Under the pieces are notes generated by a model. That model worked only from the letters and a program-made list of their open reading frames with translations, searched no databases and was not told where the DNA came from. 8,427 nucleotides of DNA, taken from positions 1 to 8,427 of the forward strand of contig JAESSU010000283.1 in the NCBI GenBank assembly GCA_016763955.1, given 5' to 3'. Of this stretch, positions 6,251-8,427 are shown one piece after another; positions within the stretch are counted from its first letter, which is position 1; every line of letters begins with the position of its first letter. Origin of the DNA: Phycisphaeraceae bacterium. Its GTDB lineage: Bacteria > Planctomycetota > Phycisphaerae > Phycisphaerales > Phycisphaeraceae. The position numbers were made by a program, and so were the translations under genes.

Positions 6251-6299
6251 CATCTTTCCCACAGCGAGGTTTTTCGACTAAAATGCTAGTCTGATGATT
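6241..6299. promoter_or_regulatory. Crossing inverted repeats over the mqnC start codon
   Basis: AGACTAG (6241-6247) is complementary to CTAGTCT (6286-6292), and the adjacent AATCATC (6248-6254) to GATGATT (6293-6299), which contains the mqnC ATG. Because the order is A-B-A'-B', the two pairings would form a pseudoknot or exclude each other. No Shine-Dalgarno is visible here. The matches are exact; a role in translation or protein binding is inference. Confidence 0.4.
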
Positions 6300-7652
6300 G
6301 ACCGCCAACACATACAAAACATCGTCGATGGCAAAGATCGGCTTACTGCACAGCAAGCTTTGGACTTGTATAACCATGCATCGCTGCACGATCTGGGACG
6401 CTGGTCCTCGCAAATGTGCAATCGGATTCATGGCGATACCTATCGAACCTACATCATCGATCGCAATATCAACTACACCAATGTCTGTTCTGCACGCTGT
6501 ACGTTCTGTGCTTTTCGACGTGATGTAGATGATCATGATGCTTACACGTTAGGTAAGGATGAGCTTCGCGATAAGCTCACTGAGCTGGTTAATCTCGGTG
6601 GGACGCAAGCATTGCTTCAGGGGGGGATGCACCCGGACTTGCCAATATCGTTTTATGAGCAGTTGCTAGTTTGGCTCAAATCCAAGTTCCCGTCGATTCA
6701 TATGCATGCCTTTTCTCCGCCGGAGTTTGTGGAATTTGTGGCGATATTTGATGTTCCTGGCTTTCCTAAAACGCTGCCCGGCAAGTCTCATGAGCTGCCT
6801 GGGGAAGTTTGGTCTGCAAAGTTAGATGTCATTATCGAGCGTCTGCAAAAAGCAGGACTGGATTCGATTCCGGGCGGCGGCGGTGAAATCTTTGCATCAC
6901 CTGTGCGCGATCGTATTGGCCGGGGTAAAGCAAGCGCTAGTCAATGGCTTGATGTGATGCGCTCAGCGCACCGTCATGGCATGAACACCTCAGCAACAAT
7001 GATGTTCGGCCATATTGAATCGATTGCGGATCGTGTGGATCACATGGATCAGGTGCGTAAAGCTCAAGACCAGGCGATCGAAAATAATTGGCCCGGCAAG
7101 TACACCGCATTTATCTCTTGGCCGTTTCAGCGTGAAAATACACCAATGGGTCGCCTGCCCAATTGGGATCGTGAAAACGGCAAGCCCTTCCCCGGCGAGG
7201 ATATTGATCACCCAGAATATGCCAAGGTGCCTCGTATGTCCGGCGCAACGGATTATCTGCGCATGCAGGCTATCTCACGGTTGTATTTGGATAACATTCA
7301 TAGCATCGGCGCTTCATGGGTCACCATGGGGCCTCACATCGGCCAGCTTGGGTTGTTTTACGGGGCCAACGACATGGGCTCGGTGATGATCGAAGAGAAC
7401 GTCGTGAGCGCCGCAGGCACGACGTATTGCCTAGACGAAGCGTTGTTATGTCGCTTGATTCGCAATAGTGGTTTTACGCCTGCTCAGCGTGCCAATGATT
7501 ACAGCTTGCTTACAGTGCATGATGGGGAAAATTCCCCGGACCTTGCAGTGACCGATTGGTCGAAGCATCGCGTGGAGCAACTGCATCAGCACGGTGAAGA
7601 AGCACCAGAATCACTGACGCAGTTGACGATTGGTTCGCCTGATAATCAGTGA
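6294..7652 (+). CDS. mqnC: Cyclic dehypoxanthinyl futalosine synthase (radical SAM)
   Basis: Radical-SAM enzyme of the futalosine route to menaquinone. It cyclises dehypoxanthine futalosine, building the ring that MqnD later releases; it acts in the cytoplasm. Cys65, Cys69 and Cys72 form the CX3CX2C motif that holds the [4Fe-4S] cluster, within DRNINYTNVCSARCTFCAF. MqnC-type blocks follow: LLQGGMHPDLP (107-117), HAFSPPE (138-144), GLDSIPGGGGEI (188-199), SATMMFGHIE (233-242), FISWPFQRENT (273-283), SWVTMGPHIGQ and GANDMGSVMIEENVVSAAGTT. QGG, the WPFQ block and SIPGGG favour MqnC over the related MqnE (aminofutalosine synthase). At 452 residues it is longer than typical MqnC because of extra segments near 155-176 and 284-317 and a polar tail after about 425. 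The ATG at 6294 has no visible Shine-Dalgarno, but the following residues align as a normal N-terminus. No other menaquinone gene is present in the window. Confidence 0.92.
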   Translation: MIDRQHIQNIVDGKDRLTAQQALDLYNHASLHDLGRWSSQMCNRIHGDTYRTYIIDRNINYTNVCSARCTFCAFRRDVDDHDAYTLGKDELRDKLTELVNLGGTQALLQGGMHPDLPISFYEQLLVWLKSKFPSIHMHAFSPPEFVEFVAIFDVPGFPKTLPGKSHELPGEVWSAKLDVIIERLQKAGLDSIPGGGGEIFASPVRDRIGRGKASASQWLDVMRSAHRHGMNTSATMMFGHIESIADRVDHMDQVRKAQDQAIENNWPGKYTAFISWPFQRENTPMGRLPNWDRENGKPFPGEDIDHPEYAKVPRMSGATDYLRMQAISRLYLDNIHSIGASWVTMGPHIGQLGLFYGANDMGSVMIEENVVSAAGTTYCLDEALLCRLIRNSGFTPAQRANDYSLLTVHDGENSPDLAVTDWSKHRVEQLHQHGEEAPESLTQLTIGSPDNQ

Positions 7653-7659
7653 TGTGCCA

Positions 7660-7681
7660 GCCTTGATAAGGCATGTTTTTT
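7660..7681 (+). terminator. Probable intrinsic terminator after mqnC
   Basis: GCCTT (7660-7664) pairs with AAGGC (7668-7672) around GAT, then after three bases a T6 run (7676-7681). It lies 7 bases past the mqnC stop codon. The stem is short, so efficiency may be modest. Confidence 0.5.
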
Positions 7682-7714
7682 GAGCTCATCAATATAGTTT
7701 AGTACTCAAAAACA
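7674..7714. repeat. Imperfect inverted repeat overlapping the terminator T-run
   Basis: TGTTTTTTGAG (7674-7684) and CTCAAAAACA (7705-7714) are complementary except for one extra T, around a 20-base A/T-rich centre. AAGGCAT occurs at 7668-7674 and again at 7714-7720, giving short direct repeats that flank the inverted repeat. Confidence 0.4.
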
Positions 7715-7724
7715 AGGCATCTAC

Positions 7725-7747
7725 AAAAAGACGTTTCTTGTCTTTTT
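7725..7747. terminator. Second, A/T-rich terminator-like hairpin
   Basis: AAAAAGAC (7725-7732) pairs perfectly with GTCTTTTT (7740-7747) around a 7-base loop. T and A runs on the two sides would let it work in either direction, although the stem has only two G-C pairs. It backs up the hairpin at 7660-7681. Confidence 0.5.
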
Positions 7748-7766
7748 ATCTGTGATTCACTAAACT
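7739..7766 (+). promoter_or_regulatory. Weak candidate promoter for the binding-protein gene
   Basis: TTGTCT (7739-7744) and TAAACT (7761-7766) are spaced 16 bases, and each matches 4 of 6 consensus positions. The -35 falls in the 3' arm of the second hairpin. A start near 7773 would give a leader of about 40 bases to the ATG at 7815. Confidence 0.3.
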
Positions 7767-7814
7767 ACAGGTCTGTTTAATTTTTGCCAACCTTAAGATG
7801 AAAGTCGGACAGTT

Positions 7815-8427
7815 ATGTTTTTCAAACCGTTCGTGTCGTTGTTTAAACGAACTGTAACTCAGTTTTCTATTGCACCTTGTGTCTTTCTGGGCGTGATGAC
7901 CTTTGCCACTTGCATGGTGTCTGCTCAGATTCAGACGATGCCTAAAGGGGCTCAAGCCGTCACAGTGGTTGCTAATGCTGCGACTCAAATTAAAGGGCCT
8001 CGCCGCATTGCAGTGATCTTGCCAGTGAGTGGGCCGTATGCATCGATGGGGGTGTTGTTGCAGCAGGGCTACTCTTTAGGTGAAGCGGTCATCAAGCAGA
8101 GCGTGCTTAAGAATGCTGAGATTCGTTATTTTGACTCAGGCCAGTTTAAGGACATTCAAACACTTGTCAGTGAGCAGGTTGCTCCTTGGATGCCGGATGT
8201 GATTGTCGGCCCGTATACGTCTGAAGAAGCGTTGGCGTTGGATCAGGCAGCTAGGGCATTGCAGATTCCTGTGATCACCCCGGTGGCGACTATAGATAAG
8301 CTTAATCAGAATGCTCAAGGCATGGTTTATCGGCTGGCTCCCCCGCAGTACAAAATTGCTCAGACAGCGAGCAGATTTTTGCAAAGTGTTTGGCAAGATT
8401 GGGGCATTGACAAAGTCATTATCCTCA
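7815..8427 (+). CDS. Exported type-1 periplasmic-binding-fold protein (ABC substrate-binding-like), 3'-truncated
   Basis: The frame runs off the window after 204 complete codons. An in-frame TAA at 7794-7796 leaves ATG 7815 as the first ATG start; the Shine-Dalgarno is weak. Residues 1-37 look like a signal peptide: Lys4, Lys11 and Arg12, a hydrophobic core at about 17-35, and a VSA-Q cleavage site after Ala37. After a linker of about 25 residues the fold begins with RRIAVILPVSGPYASMG (63-79), the classic first strand and loop of the Leu/Ile/Val-binding (Peripla_BP_6) family. The second strand with DVIVGPYTSEEALA and then IPVITPVAT continues the first lobe. Such proteins deliver amino acids, amides or urea to ABC transporters, or act as sensors or penicillin-binding-protein activators (LpoA-like). 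No transporter genes are visible, and the second lobe is cut off, so the ligand is unknown. Confidence 0.85.
   Translation, partial: MFFKPFVSLFKRTVTQFSIAPCVFLGVMTFATCMVSAQIQTMPKGAQAVTVVANAATQIKGPRRIAVILPVSGPYASMGVLLQQGYSLGEAVIKQSVLKNAEIRYFDSGQFKDIQTLVSEQVAPWMPDVIVGPYTSEEALALDQAARALQIPVITPVATIDKLNQNAQGMVYRLAPPQYKIAQTASRFLQSVWQDWGIDKVIIL

Noticed and set aside
6283..6294. Tiny ATG CTA GTC TGA leader frame overlapping the mqnC ATG
   Set aside because: Three codons with no ribosome binding site; the overlap may be chance and there is no supporting signal.
6165..6536. A 123-codon minus-strand frame across the SulP-mqnC gap
   Set aside because: Its larger part is antisense to the conserved mqnC start and radical-SAM region, and no recognisable protein features are present.
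6294..7652. mqnE (aminofutalosine synthase) or a CofH-type enzyme instead of mqnC
   Set aside because: The QGG, SIPGGG, WPFQ and GANDMGS/EENVVSAAG blocks match MqnC better than either relative.
7815..7913. Lipoprotein signal (FATC) in the binding protein
   Set aside because: The residues before the Cys do not fit a lipobox well, and a signal peptidase I site VSA-Q follows four residues later.
8136..8396. Minus-strand frame at the right end
   Set aside because: It is antisense to the binding-protein gene, whose plus-strand frame shows clear family motifs and a signal peptide.
1..8427. CRISPR arrays, tRNA or rRNA genes, transposases, integrases, toxin-antitoxin or other defence genes
   Set aside because: I saw no regularly spaced repeats, RNA gene signatures or mobile-element proteins on either strand.

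Overview
The window reads as a stretch of bacterial chromosome of intermediate GC, with all six genes on the + strand. Two genes are cut by the window edges. A futalosine-pathway menaquinone gene (mqnC), a polyprenyl-phosphate sugar-phosphate transferase and a GH29 fucosidase, several without an obvious Shine-Dalgarno, would fit a Gram-negative environmental bacterium such as a planctomycete of the Phycisphaerae type. That placement is an inference, not something the sequence proves.

Layout: (1) 3-1070, the 3' part of a WecA/TagO-like membrane transferase for the first lipid-linked step of a cell-surface polysaccharide. It is followed by about 170 bases of non-coding DNA and a strong intrinsic terminator. 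(2) 1306-3940, a self-contained sugar-utilisation cassette: a LacI-family repressor gene, preceded by a good sigma-70-type promoter with a perfect 16-bp palindromic operator just downstream of its -10, and then a compact cytoplasmic GH29 alpha-L-fucosidase. The cassette is bounded by terminators at 1243-1271 and 3980-4009. (3) 4341-6131, a SulP/SLC26-type anion transporter with a C-terminal STAS domain, preceded by a gap of about 330 bases. (4) 6132-6293, a short gap dense in inverted repeats, one set touching the mqnC start codon. (5) 6294-7652, mqnC, a radical-SAM enzyme of menaquinone synthesis. (6) 7815 to the end, the 5' part of an exported type-1 periplasmic-binding-fold protein, preceded by two terminator-like hairpins.

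Only the lacI and fucosidase genes look functionally coupled: the repressor probably senses a sugar and controls itself and perhaps the glycosidase. The other genes are separate units, each set off by a terminator or a gap. I do not see an obviously new multi-gene system. The most interesting signals are regulatory: the lacI operator, a C8 tract in codons 10-12 of the fucosidase gene where either single-base slip runs into an early stop, and two structured non-coding segments between the SulP gene and mqnC.
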